A DNA stretch of 7,794 nt from Mycobacteriaceae bacterium (GCA_019242135.1 JAFAWC010000087.1:1-7794); one strand, 5' to 3'; counted from the stretch's first letter, positions 1-5,610 are shown. Made by a program: numbers and translations. Notes: generated by a model not told the origin, from the sequence alone.

Positions 1-27
1 GCCGATCGGGATGGCGAGTCATCGGTC

Positions 28-37
28 AAACCGGTTT
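28..37. repeat. 10-bp perfect palindrome in hsp20 leader
   Basis: AAACCGGTTT is its own reverse complement and lies about 110 bp upstream of the hsp20 start. A short palindrome like this could be a regulator site, but I do not recognise the motif and a 10-bp palindrome can occur by chance. Confidence 0.25.
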
Positions 38-68
38 CTCCGTTCCCAAATATTTCTTCTCCGACTAC

Positions 69-97
69 TTGCACAAATATACATGCAGTGATATCAC
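69..97 (+). promoter_or_regulatory. Candidate sigma-A-type promoter of hsp20
   Basis: TTGCAC (69-74) and TATCAC (92-97) are separated by 17 bp, which fits a -35/-10 pair with a start near base 104. The whole stretch is clearly richer in A/T than its surroundings. The -10 element also overlaps a perfect palindrome, GTGATATCAC (88-97). I see no HspR-type (HAIR) or HrcA-type (CIRCE) element here, so heat control by those repressors is not supported by the sequence. Confidence 0.4.
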
Positions 98-101
98 AAA
101 C

Positions 102-119
102 CTATGTCCGCAGACATAG
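102..119. promoter_or_regulatory. 18-bp inverted repeat, likely operator of hsp20
   Basis: CTATGTC-CGCA-GACATAG is a perfect 7-bp inverted repeat with a 4-base spacer. It sits at the predicted transcription start and 30 bp before the start codon, the classic place for a dimeric repressor to block a promoter. In RNA it could also fold into a small hairpin in the leader. The regulator is unknown to me; the motif does not match CIRCE, HAIR or the DosR box. Confidence 0.5.
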
Positions 120-149
120 ATCATCTGACCTGTTCGGGAGGTGTGACAC

Positions 150-572
150 ATGGTGTTGATGCGTACAGATCCGTTCCGGGAACTCGACCGGCTGACCCAG
201 CAGGTGCTGGGCACCTCGGCCCGGCCCGCGGTCATGCCGATGGACGCCTGGCGCGACGGCGAGCAGTTCATCGTCGAATTCGATTTGCCCGGGGTCAAGG
301 CGGATTCACTCGGCCTGGACGTCGAGCGCAACGTGCTGACCGTGCGCGCCGAACGCCCCGACGTCGATTCCAACCGTGAAATGGTGACCGCCGAGCGGCC
401 GCGCGGGGTGTTCAGCCGCCAGCTGTTCCTCGGGGAAAACCTCGACACCGACAAGATCGAGGCCAACTACCACGACGGGGTCCTGCGACTGGCGATCCCA
501 ATCGCCGAACGGGCCAAGCCCCGCCGCATCGAAATCAGCCACGACGCCGAACAAACCGCGATCAACGCCTAA
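150..572 (+). CDS. hsp20: Small heat-shock protein, Hsp20/alpha-crystallin family
   Basis: An ATP-independent holdase chaperone of the cytoplasm that binds unfolding proteins and keeps them soluble until ATP-dependent chaperones act. The protein has 140 residues, typical of mycobacterial 18-kDa antigen-type Hsp20. A short N-terminal arm (1-32) precedes the alpha-crystallin domain (about 33-121), which carries the [13 protein letters not shown] strand (82-94) and the GVLRLAIP signature (110-117). The C-terminal tail has the I-x-I anchor (IEI, 127-129) used for oligomer assembly. The start at 150 is supported by GGGAGG 8 bp upstream; ATG or GTG codons follow at 153 and 159, so a start a few residues later is possible. 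A J-domain gene lies downstream on the same strand. The family assignment is secure; the exact orthologue among mycobacterial Hsp20s is not. Confidence 0.95.
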   Translation: MVLMRTDPFRELDRLTQQVLGTSARPAVMPMDAWRDGEQFIVEFDLPGVKADSLGLDVERNVLTVRAERPDVDSNREMVTAERPRGVFSRQLFLGENLDTDKIEANYHDGVLRLAIPIAERAKPRRIEISHDAEQTAINA

Positions 573-587
573 CGGCCGTAGGGGCCG
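573..587 (+). terminator. Weak hairpin directly after hsp20
   Basis: CGGCC and GGCCG pair around a 5-base loop immediately after the hsp20 stop codon. There is no following T-run. Mycobacterial terminators often lack one, so this may end or slow the transcript, but the stem is short. Confidence 0.25.
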
Positions 588-630
588 CCGTCACCCCAGC
601 GACCGGCAGCGGCACGGCACTGTGACAACG

Positions 631-745
631 AGGAGGTGATGCGTCGACAATCGAGAAACCAGTCGGTGGCCCGCGTGCCGTCCAACGAGTATTGCTGGGT
701 ATCGACCCCGCGCTGATGCACAATATGCGCGCGCACAGCCACTGA
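631..745 (+). pseudogene. Possible small peptide gene that has lost its start codon
   Basis: AGGAGGTGAT (631-640) matches the anti-Shine-Dalgarno end of 16S rRNA over ten bases. Seven bases after AGGAGG, the ideal spacing, stands TCG (644-646), which opens a 33-codon frame ending at TGA 743-745. The translation begins S-TIEKPVGGPRAVQRV and looks protein-like. TCG cannot start translation but is one base from TTG. The only ATG nearby (639) is 2 bp from the ribosome site and gives a different 25-codon frame (639-716). The whole could be a decayed small gene, a sequencing difference, or chance. I do not recognise the peptide. Confidence 0.25.
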
Positions 746-787
746 TCGTGGCTCGTTTGGTGGACCGCACGGACGTCATCGATAAAT

Positions 788-831
788 GGGGTGGGGCGCG
801 TTGTACGAGAGGTCAACGCGCGCCCCACCCC
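788..831. repeat. Long GC-rich hairpin upstream of the J-domain gene
   Basis: GGGGTGGGGCGCGTTG (788-803) pairs with CAACGCGCGCCCCACCCC (814-831) around a 10-base loop, with only a 2-base bulge. A 16-bp stem this GC-rich would be very stable in RNA. It ends 44 bp before the start of the J-domain gene and has no T-run. It could terminate transcripts coming from hsp20, or act in the leader of the downstream gene. Which role it has cannot be told from sequence. Confidence 0.5.
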
Positions 832-875
832 GCCAACGGCTTTCGGCGGGCTTGGAAAGAACACGGTGCCTGACG

Positions 876-1193
876 ATGATCAACCCCTACTTAGCGCTCG
901 GCGTGTCGCCGACGGCGACTCCAGCCGAGATCACCCACGCCTACCGCCGTCACCTGCGCGACCGCCACCCCGACAAACGCTCTCAGGAATCCAATTCAGC
1001 AGCCGACGAACAGCTGCGCCAAATTCTGGAAGCCTATGCCCTGCTACGTGACCCGCACCAGCGCGCCGCCTACGACCGCGCCCATCCCGCCCACCAACAT
1101 ACCGGCCCAGTCTCGATACCAGTGACACACACCGACCCGCCCGCTGACCAGCCGCCGCTATGGGCAGGACCCGTGCGCTGGCACTCCGATTAA
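876..1193 (+). CDS. Small J-domain (DnaJ-like) co-chaperone
   Basis: A 105-residue protein made almost wholly of a J domain (about 2-68), which stimulates the ATPase of DnaK/Hsp70. Visible marks are the opening NPYLALGVSPTATPAEI, the basic helix AYRRHLRDR (22-30), the essential HPD loop (31-33), and the closing helix with LRDPHQRAAYDR (57-68). The proline-rich tail (about 70-105) has no G/F region, zinc finger or membrane segment, so this is a type III J protein, not DnaJ itself. ATG 876 places the J domain at the usual distance from the N-terminus; a TTG at 852 and an ATG at 786 are in frame but would add a sequence that reads through the hairpin. No strong ribosome site is seen. The neighbouring hsp20 suggests a protein quality-control role. 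Confidence 0.85.
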   Translation: MINPYLALGVSPTATPAEITHAYRRHLRDRHPDKRSQESNSAADEQLRQILEAYALLRDPHQRAAYDRAHPAHQHTGPVSIPVTHTDPPADQPPLWAGPVRWHSD

Positions 1194-1638
1194 CGAATCA
1201 CTACCGAAGCAACTGAGCAGCTCTTGGTCACACAAGACGGCATGTGCTCCGAAGGCGTCAACGGTGCGATCACCGTTTCGGGATCGTGCACGTGGCAGCC
1301 CAGCGCGAACGGGAGCATCCTGCACCGCCAGCAATAGTGTGCCGCCGCCTTCGAGGCCGCGCGTCGGCGCGCTCAACAAGGCGACAGACACCCCACCCGG
1401 ACACCGACCAGAAGGACACACCGGCGCTAACTGCCTAAACCACTACAACGAAGAATCACCCGACGACGTCGCACACCACGTGCATGGACTTGACCGTAGG
1501 GTCCGGAAGTGCCTCGCGCCGTGCCGAATACACCTGCTTGGACCCGCGGTGCCCACTGCACGCGTCCGCGCCGGCAAGTCGACGATCAGCGGCAGGATCG
1601 AAACGGCCCCGAGGTGCGCACTCGTGCACTCGTTGCGC
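1194..1638. other. 445-bp stretch with no supported gene
   Basis: Several frames are open on both strands, but none starts after a ribosome site or shows a recognisable family. Two fragments read somewhat like protein. One follows the J-domain stop in the same frame up to TAG 1335-1337 and includes NGAITVSGSCTWQ. The other, near 1500-1650, reads EYTCLDPRCPLH followed by a second Cys-x-x-Cys pair. Both could be relics of decayed genes. I see no tRNA, clear terminator or long repeat here. Confidence 0.4.
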
Positions 1639-1651
1639 TAGCGTCACGACG
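1639..1651 (+). promoter_or_regulatory. Candidate -10 box giving a leaderless mRNA
   Basis: TAGCGT (1639-1644) fits the mycobacterial TANNNT -10 pattern and would put the transcription start at about 1651, the first base of the GTG start codon. An in-frame stop lies at 1639-1641 and no ribosome site precedes the GTG, so leaderless translation is a natural reading. The -35 region (around 1616-1621) is poor. Confidence 0.3.
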
Positions 1652-2589
1652 TGGCTCGTCGAGACACCGCACCCTACGTCGAGCCGCGCGGGCGGCGGTC
1701 GGGCCGGCACACCCGCAGCATCGTCGCCCTAGCCGCCGCACTCGTGGTGGCGCTCGTGGCCTGTGACCGACACCCATCATCGGGGCCATCGCCGTCATCC
1801 GGGCCATCGCCGTCATCCGGGCCACCCGAACAGGCGCAGGTTGTGCTGCCGTTCGCCGGCCTCAACTGGCCCGAGGGCGTGGCGGTGGACAGTGCCGGAG
1901 ACGTCTATGTCACCGACCAGAACAACCAACGGGTGCTGAAGCTCGCGGCGGGGACATCGACGCCGGCCGCGCTGCCGGTCACCGGCCTGCGCTCCCCTGG
2001 TCCGGTGGCGGTGGACAGCGCCGGTGACGTCTATGTCATCGACGCGGCAGACAACAGGATGCTGAAGCTGGCGGCGGGGGCCACGACGCCGGCCGTGTTG
2101 GCGTTCACCGGCCTCAAGGCTCCCGAGGGTGTAGCAGTTGACAGCGCCGGTGACGTCTATGTCAGCGACACCAACAACCACCGGGTGCTGAAGCTGGCGG
2201 CGGGGGCCACGACGCCGGAGGTCCTGTCGTCGATTCACGTCAACCTCCCGGGTCACATAGCAGTGGACAGCGCCGGGAACCTCTACGTGACCGACATGGC
2301 CAACTATCTAGTGCTCAAGCTGGCGGCTGGGGCCACCACCGAGGCGCCGCTGCCGTTCACCGGGCTCGACGACCCCGAGGGGGTGGCGGTCGACAGCGCC
2401 GGGAGCGTCTACGTCAGCGACACTAACAACCGCCGGGTGCTAAAGCTGGCGGCGGAGGCCACGGCGCAGTCGGTGCTGCCGTTCACCGGCCTCAAAAGTC
2501 CCCGCGGTGTCGCGGTGGACAACGCCGGAAACGTCTACGTCACCGAAGTCAACGGGGGCAACCGAGTGCTCAAACTGCCTGCGCAGTAA
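1651..2589 (+). CDS. Lipoprotein with six-bladed NHL beta-propeller, PknD-sensor-like
   Basis: A 312-residue surface protein. The N-terminus is a lipoprotein signal: arginine-rich start, hydrophobic core (about 24-36) and lipobox LVAC with Cys38. A flexible SGPSPS-repeat linker follows (43-60). From about 66 to the end there are six blades of 42 residues, each with the pattern LPFTGL-x-x-P-x-GVAVDSAG-x-VYVTD-x-NN-RVLKLAAG. This NHL signature closely resembles the extracellular sensor of the mycobacterial Ser/Thr kinase PknD, a six-bladed propeller. No kinase or transmembrane helix is present, so this is a free-standing propeller tethered by lipid. The ligand is unknown; binding of protein or glycan partners would be inference. 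GTG 1651 is the only possible start, because a stop lies just upstream and no other in-frame start precedes the signal core. Neighbouring blades are nearly identical at DNA level. Confidence 0.85.
   Translation: MARRDTAPYVEPRGRRSGRHTRSIVALAAALVVALVACDRHPSSGPSPSSGPSPSSGPPEQAQVVLPFAGLNWPEGVAVDSAGDVYVTDQNNQRVLKLAAGTSTPAALPVTGLRSPGPVAVDSAGDVYVIDAADNRMLKLAAGATTPAVLAFTGLKAPEGVAVDSAGDVYVSDTNNHRVLKLAAGATTPEVLSSIHVNLPGHIAVDSAGNLYVTDMANYLVLKLAAGATTEAPLPFTGLDDPEGVAVDSAGSVYVSDTNNRRVLKLAAEATAQSVLPFTGLKSPRGVAVDNAGNVYVTEVNGGNRVLKLPAQ
1783..1818 (+). repeat. 2 x 18-bp perfect tandem repeat in the propeller gene
   Basis: GGGCCATCGCCGTCATCC occurs twice head to tail, with decayed partial copies on both sides. 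It encodes the SGPSPS linker between the lipid anchor and the propeller. The repeat keeps the reading frame, so slippage would change linker length without breaking the protein. Confidence 0.8.
1987..2238 (+). repeat. 126-bp tandem repeat encoding adjacent NHL blades
   Basis: The two adjoining 126-bp units (1987-2112 and 2113-2238) share long identical stretches: a 30-base run is exactly repeated at 2062-2091 and 2188-2217, and the SAGDVYV segment is almost identical 126 bp apart. The other four blades are more diverged copies of the same unit. This points to recent duplication or gene conversion between these blades. Confidence 0.7.
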
Positions 2590-2678
2590 GACAACAGAGA
2601 CAGAGCCTGGTCCAACCGCGTCGCTCGCTGAGTATCGTGGCCTTCCCGCGAGTAGCGTCACTCACCCCACAGGCCCGC

Positions 2679-2697
2679 CCGCCACGGCTTTTGGCGG
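2679..2697. terminator. Candidate bidirectional terminator hairpin between convergent genes
   Basis: CCGCCA (2679-2684) pairs with TGGCGG (2692-2697) around CGGCTTT, followed on the plus strand by ATTGTT. It lies between the 3' ends of the propeller gene and the minus-strand secreted-protein gene, where a terminator would serve both. The stem is only 6 bp. The rest of 2590-2717 holds nothing I recognise. Confidence 0.4.
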
Positions 2698-2717
2698 ATT
2701 GTTCCGCGTGAGTCTGC

Positions 2718-3041
2718 CTACGTCCTTCCAGCCGGGTTCTGGCTGGGTCCCGGGCTGCCATTGCCCATCGCAGAACTCACCGACGTGTCGGTGGCCGCGG
2801 CCGGTGAAAAGCCAGACGGGACGCTCGCCGTCGGTGCGCCGGCACCTGTGTCGGTGGCGGCGGCCGGCTGATTCCCGGACGGCATGCTTGCCGACGCAGC
2901 CGGAACCGGAGCCGGAGCGCTGCTTGTGGGGGCGGGGGGCGGTGGAGCGGGGTCGGCCGACGCGGTCGCAGCGACCACGACCGACAGCGCCACCGCTGCA
3001 AGCGGAGCGACTGCGATCGACGCGATAGTGGTTGTCTTCAT
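2718..3041 (-). CDS. Small secreted Ala/Pro-rich protein
   Basis: A 107-residue protein I do not recognise. A Sec signal peptide is clear: MKTTT, a long hydrophobic core (about 6-26) and an ASA-D cleavage site after residue 29. The mature part of about 78 residues is low-complexity Ala/Pro/Ser and lacks cysteines. It opens with a DPAPPPPAP stretch, a common look for mycobacterial exported proteins. It then carries two copies of a 21-residue repeat: S-MPSGNQPAAATDT at 52-65 and S-VPSGFSPAAATDT at 73-86. The start at 3041 was chosen because it puts the signal peptide at the N-terminus; a longer frame from 3128 adds a basic stretch and overlaps the ldtB stop. It lies 83 bp downstream of ldtB on the same strand and may share its transcript, suggesting a cell-wall or surface location. 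Confidence 0.7.
   Translation of the reverse strand: MKTTTIASIAVAPLAAVALSVVVAATASADPAPPPPAPTSSAPAPVPAASASMPSGNQPAAATDTGAGAPTASVPSGFSPAAATDTSVSSAMGNGSPGPSQNPAGRT
2785..2910 (-). repeat. 2 x 63-bp imperfect tandem repeat in the secreted-protein gene
   Basis: The segment GTGTCGGTGG recurs exactly 63 bp apart (2785 and 2848), with GCGGCCGG following in both copies. This is the DNA form of the 21-residue repeat PSG-x-x-PAAATDT in the mature protein. The outer limits are approximate. Confidence 0.6.
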
Positions 3042-3124
3042 GACTTCACTGGTTACCCACTCTCGCCGCAGTGAAGCTGTGATCCGGGCAGAACGTCGCC
3101 GTAAGCAGCAGATAGCGGGGCGCC

Positions 3125-4354
3125 TCACCCCGAGGGTGACGTGTCGGCGTTACCGGCCTTCCACTGTTCCCACGGGATGTTCCAGTCACCGAGGCCCTCG
3201 GTGCCCGGCAGCGTGCCACCCACCGTATTGACAACTTCAACGATGTCGCCGCGCTTGCTGTTGTTGTAGAACCAGATCGCGTTGCTCGGACTGACGTTCA
3301 AGCATCCGTGGCTAGTGTTGGTGTTGCCTTGCGCGCCCACCGACCACGGTGCGGAGTGAATGAAGATACCGCTGTAGGAGATCTGGGTCGCCCAGTCGAC
3401 GTCCGTGCGATATCCGTTGGGCGAGTTGACCGGAACGCCGTACGTCGACGAATCCATGATGATGTGCTTGAACCGGTCACCGACGATGTAGATGCCGTTG
3501 CTGGTCGGCGTGCTGTTCTTGCCCATCGAGGTCGGCATCGTCTTGACGACTTCGCCGTTGCGGCGAACCGTGACCATCTTGGTGGTGTCGTCGGCGGTGG
3601 CGATCACTTCGTCGCCGATGGTGAAGTGCGTTTTGATGTCCTCCTCGCCGAACAGACCGCTGCCCATGTCGACGCCGTAGATGTCGGCGGCCACGTCCAC
3701 CTGTGTGCCCGGCTTCCAGTATTTCTCTGGGCGCCAGCGCACTTCCCGGTTGTTCAGCCAGTAGAACGCGCCCTCCACCGGAGGGTTCGTGGTGATCTTG
3801 ATGGCCTGCTGGGCGGCGAGCCGGTTCGGGATGTTCTCGTCGAAGCGGATCGCGACCGGCTCGCCGATGCCCACCACTTCGCCATCGTTGGGCAGCAGAT
3901 AGGCCGAGGTCAGATTCTGCGGAGAATGCGTCCTGAACGTCATGCGCTGCGTTGTCTTGCCGCTGAGACCCAGCGCCTCGGCGGCCAACGTGTACTGCTT
4001 GTTGTAGCCGAGCGGTTCCGTGGTCGACCACGTCAGCCCGTCGGGGCTGAGCTGGCCTGCCACCGGCGTGCCATCGGTCCGGACCACACTGACAGCGCCC
4101 AGCACCCCGTCACCGGCTGTGACCGTCACGGGCTGGTCGACGGCCACACCGACCGCACCATCGGTCACCGAGGCCTGCAGCTTGGGAACCAGCAGATCGG
4201 CATAGGGGCTGGCCTTATCGAGGATCACCTTCGGCGGCGCGGGCGGTGTGTTGCTGTTGCAGCCGGTCGCGGCGAGCATCAGCGCCGGCACCACGGCACA
4301 CGCGGCCAGTAGGTACCGATACCGCGGACGGGTCACCGAATGGGCCTGCCACAT
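3125..4354 (-). CDS. ldtB: L,D-transpeptidase LdtB (LdtMt2 type), lipoprotein
   Basis: Periplasmic enzyme that joins two meso-diaminopimelate residues of neighbouring stem peptides (3-3 cross-links), using tetrapeptide donors; this class is inhibited by carbapenems. The 409 residues match LdtMt2 (408). A signal peptide ends in the lipobox ATGC with Cys32, predicting a lipid anchor. Two Ig-like domains (about 53-147 and 148-250) act as a stalk, followed by the YkuD catalytic domain (about 250-376). The active-site set is complete: His333 in FIHSAPW and S348-H349-G350-C351, with Cys351 the nucleophile. A tryptophan-rich C-terminal tail (WNIPWEQW) packs on the catalytic domain in this family. 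ATG 4354 has GGAAGAG 6 bp upstream; the in-frame start at 4462 would bury the signal peptide. It is divergent from tRNA-Lys, as I recall for M. smegmatis MSMEG_4745/4746. Confidence 0.96.
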   Translation of the reverse strand: MWQAHSVTRPRYRYLLAACAVVPALMLAATGCNSNTPPAPPKVILDKASPYADLLVPKLQASVTDGAVGVAVDQPVTVTAGDGVLGAVSVVRTDGTPVAGQLSPDGLTWSTTEPLGYNKQYTLAAEALGLSGKTTQRMTFRTHSPQNLTSAYLLPNDGEVVGIGEPVAIRFDENIPNRLAAQQAIKITTNPPVEGAFYWLNNREVRWRPEKYWKPGTQVDVAADIYGVDMGSGLFGEEDIKTHFTIGDEVIATADDTTKMVTVRRNGEVVKTMPTSMGKNSTPTSNGIYIVGDRFKHIIMDSSTYGVPVNSPNGYRTDVDWATQISYSGIFIHSAPWSVGAQGNTNTSHGCLNVSPSNAIWFYNNSKRGDIVEVVNTVGGTLPGTEGLGDWNIPWEQWKAGNADTSPSG

Positions 4355-4403
4355 ACTTTGCTCTTCCTCACTGCGCGGCTGACTCGAAGGCAATCTTGGC
4401 AAT

Positions 4404-4409
4404 AGTCTA
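4404..4409 (-). promoter_or_regulatory. Candidate -10 box of ldtB
   Basis: On the minus strand TAGACT fits TANNNT and would start the mRNA near 4397, leaving a leader of about 40 bases with the ribosome site. No convincing -35 is seen 17-18 bp upstream, which is common in mycobacteria. Confidence 0.3.
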
Positions 4410-4471
4410 AGGGCACGATGGGCCCGCAGCGCGTCACTTGGCCGCCGCCGCGCGCATGACATGTGCCAGCT

Positions 4472-4500
4472 TTGGCGGCCTGGCGCTAGCCTGTTATTGT
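4472..4500 (+). promoter_or_regulatory. Promoter of tRNA-Lys
   Basis: TTGGCG (4472-4477) and TATTGT (4495-4500) are spaced by exactly 17 bp, a good sigma-A pair. The start would fall near 4507, about five bases before the mature tRNA, which fits the short leader of a single tRNA gene. Confidence 0.6.
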
Positions 4501-4511
4501 CGCTCGGCGAC

Positions 4512-4587
<76 letters not shown>

Positions 4588-4649
4588 CACCACCGCCCAC
4601 CCGGGTCGCGGTCGCGAGTCACAGGGCGTTTCCGCCTTCCCAGATCCCT

Positions 4650-4661
4650 TGTTCACGAACA
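4650..4661. promoter_or_regulatory. 12-bp palindrome upstream of helical hypothetical gene
   Basis: TGTTC-AC-GAACA is a perfect inverted repeat 69 bp before the next start codon, in an otherwise featureless gap of about 140 bp. It might be an operator. It is not the mycobacterial LexA box, whose half-sites are in the opposite order (CGAAC then GTTCG). Confidence 0.35.
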
Positions 4662-4730
4662 GATTCAATGTCTCGTAAGCTGCCCGGTGACCGGCGTTCA
4701 CCGCGCGCGGTAACGGATGGGGATGGGATG

Positions 4731-5030
4731 ATGCCGGGAATGGACCAAGACGCCGACGTCGCGCAGGCACGGGAGCTGCTTCACTACCTCTACGCGCAGG
4801 TCGACGAGATCTCGAACAAGCTCGAGGCCGCGGAGGGCAAGCGCCTGCGCGCACACGGACGGACCGCGAGCTTTGTGCGACGCGAGGCCGCCGGCCTGCG
4901 CCGCGAACTGTACGAAGCTCACCGACTCATCGACGGGCTGCACCATCGGTTCCCCGCGACCCGGCCACCACGTCGTTGGCCTGCGCATCCGTCGCGGTCG
5001 TCGCTGGCACCGCGACGCCCTTCCCGGTGA
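4731..5030 (+). CDS. Short helical hypothetical protein
   Basis: A 99-residue protein I do not recognise. Residues 8-72 are charged, alanine-rich and free of proline, with heptad-like spacing of L, V and I (ARELLHYLYAQVDEISNKLE, then REAAGLRRELYEAHRLIDGL). This predicts two long helices, probably a coiled-coil pair. The tail (75-99) is Arg/Pro-rich and looks disordered. It has no cysteine, signal peptide or membrane segment, so it is presumably cytoplasmic. Candidate starts are ATG 4728, 4731 and 4740. I chose 4731 because GGGGA lies 7 bp upstream, while the helical part begins soon after 4740. It stands alone between tRNA-Lys and the next small gene. The regular helical pattern makes it more likely a real gene than chance. 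Confidence 0.65.
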   Translation: MPGMDQDADVAQARELLHYLYAQVDEISNKLEAAEGKRLRAHGRTASFVRREAAGLRRELYEAHRLIDGLHHRFPATRPPRRWPAHPSRSSLAPRRPSR

Positions 5031-5131
5031 CAGCCGGGACCACCGCTCACCTGTTCGGCAATTAATGATGATTTGCCTGAAGGGTATGCTGAAAGTGAAC
5101 GGACTGCTACCATCGGTCAGCTAAAGAAGTA

Positions 5132-5160
5132 TTGGCGACCCAGAATCCCTACGGGATAAG
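5132..5160 (+). promoter_or_regulatory. Candidate promoter before the basic small protein
   Basis: TTGGCG (5132-5137) and GATAAG (5155-5160) are 17 bp apart. The start would fall near 5167, very close to the GAGGA ribosome site. The preceding 80 bp are notably A/T-rich for this genome, as expected of a regulatory region. Confidence 0.4.
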
Positions 5161-5178
5161 TAAACGAGGACTGAGCAG

Positions 5179-5373
5179 ATGTCAGCGGCCCGGCGCGACC
5201 GTGGTGAACCGGCGCGTCTAGGCAATGCCCCGCTCATTGCTGAGCAACCTCGGCGCCGATACGTTGCCGTGCACACGACCGTTCATTCCTGCAACAGGCT
5301 CGGACGGGTGGGCAATCTGCCGGCGCTGACGTTCGGCGGGTGGTGGCGGCGCCGCGCGAACCGGGACGGATAG
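5179..5373 (+). CDS. Very basic 64-residue hypothetical protein
   Basis: I do not recognise this protein. It begins at an ATG with GAGGA 8 bp upstream, and a plausible promoter precedes it; these are the best arguments that it is real. It has 13 arginines in 64 residues, no lysine, one cysteine (38), a PRRRY patch near 24-28 and a WWRRR patch at 55-59. It has no membrane segment. The composition could suit nucleic-acid or membrane-surface binding, but arginine richness is also what random GC-rich frames produce. It ends 9 bp before the convergent DUF3618 gene. It sits where I recall M. tuberculosis carrying PE26, but is unrelated to PE proteins. Confidence 0.4.
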   Translation: MSAARRDRGEPARLGNAPLIAEQPRRRYVAVHTTVHSCNRLGRVGNLPALTFGGWWRRRANRDG

Positions 5374-5382
5374 TCGCGCGCT

Positions 5383-5610
5383 TCAGCGGTTACGGATCCT
5401 GCGAATCACCAACACCACGGTCAGCGTGCCGACACCAATCAGCGCAAACGTCACCGGTGGCCTCTTGACGAACGTGATCGCAGCGACCTTGAGGTCGTTG
5501 GCGAGCCGGCGCGGGTTGGCGCGTTCAGTCAGCTGATCAACGGTGGCGGCCAACTGATCGCGGGCGTGGTCGATCTCCTGCTTGATGTCTTCGGGATCAC
5601 GGTCCGCCAC
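5383..5610 (-). CDS. DUF3618 family small membrane protein (Rv2520c-like)
   Basis: A 75-residue protein of the DUF3618 family, whose function is not established. The N-terminal part carries the family motif: DPEDIKQEIDHARDQLAATVDQLTER in outline (residues 5-30), a charged amphipathic helix, followed by NPRR. One transmembrane helix (about 52-69, TFALIGVGTLTVVLVI) and a basic end (RRIRNR) predict a protein held in the inner membrane with both charged parts facing the cytoplasm or periplasm accordingly. The start is GTG 5610, with GGAGG 5 bp upstream, a strong ribosome site. It is divergent from bcp, and the shared 143-bp promoter region holds a tandem repeat. Position and length fit Rv2520c of M. 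tuberculosis. Confidence 0.88.
   Translation of the reverse strand: MADRDPEDIKQEIDHARDQLAATVDQLTERANPRRLANDLKVAAITFVKRPPVTFALIGVGTLTVVLVIRRIRNR

Noticed and set aside
1..149. CIRCE or HAIR heat-shock operators before hsp20
   Set aside because: I searched by eye for TTAGCACTC/GAGTGCTAA and CTTGAGT/ACTCAAG half-sites and found neither.
786..875. Earlier ATG for the J-domain protein
   Set aside because: The added 30 residues are encoded by the hairpin arms and resemble no J-protein N-terminus.
1813..2256. 147-codon open frame on the minus strand
   Set aside because: It is a shadow of the repeated blades of the propeller gene; its repeats only mirror the coding repeats.
3308..4312. 334-codon open frame on the plus strand
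   Set aside because: It is antisense to ldtB, whose complete catalytic motif, lipobox and ribosome site fix the coding strand. Long antisense frames are usual in GC-rich genes.
4355..4462. N-terminal extension of ldtB by 36 codons
   Set aside because: It would place a basic stretch before the lipoprotein signal. ATG 4354 has a good ribosome site and gives the expected family length.
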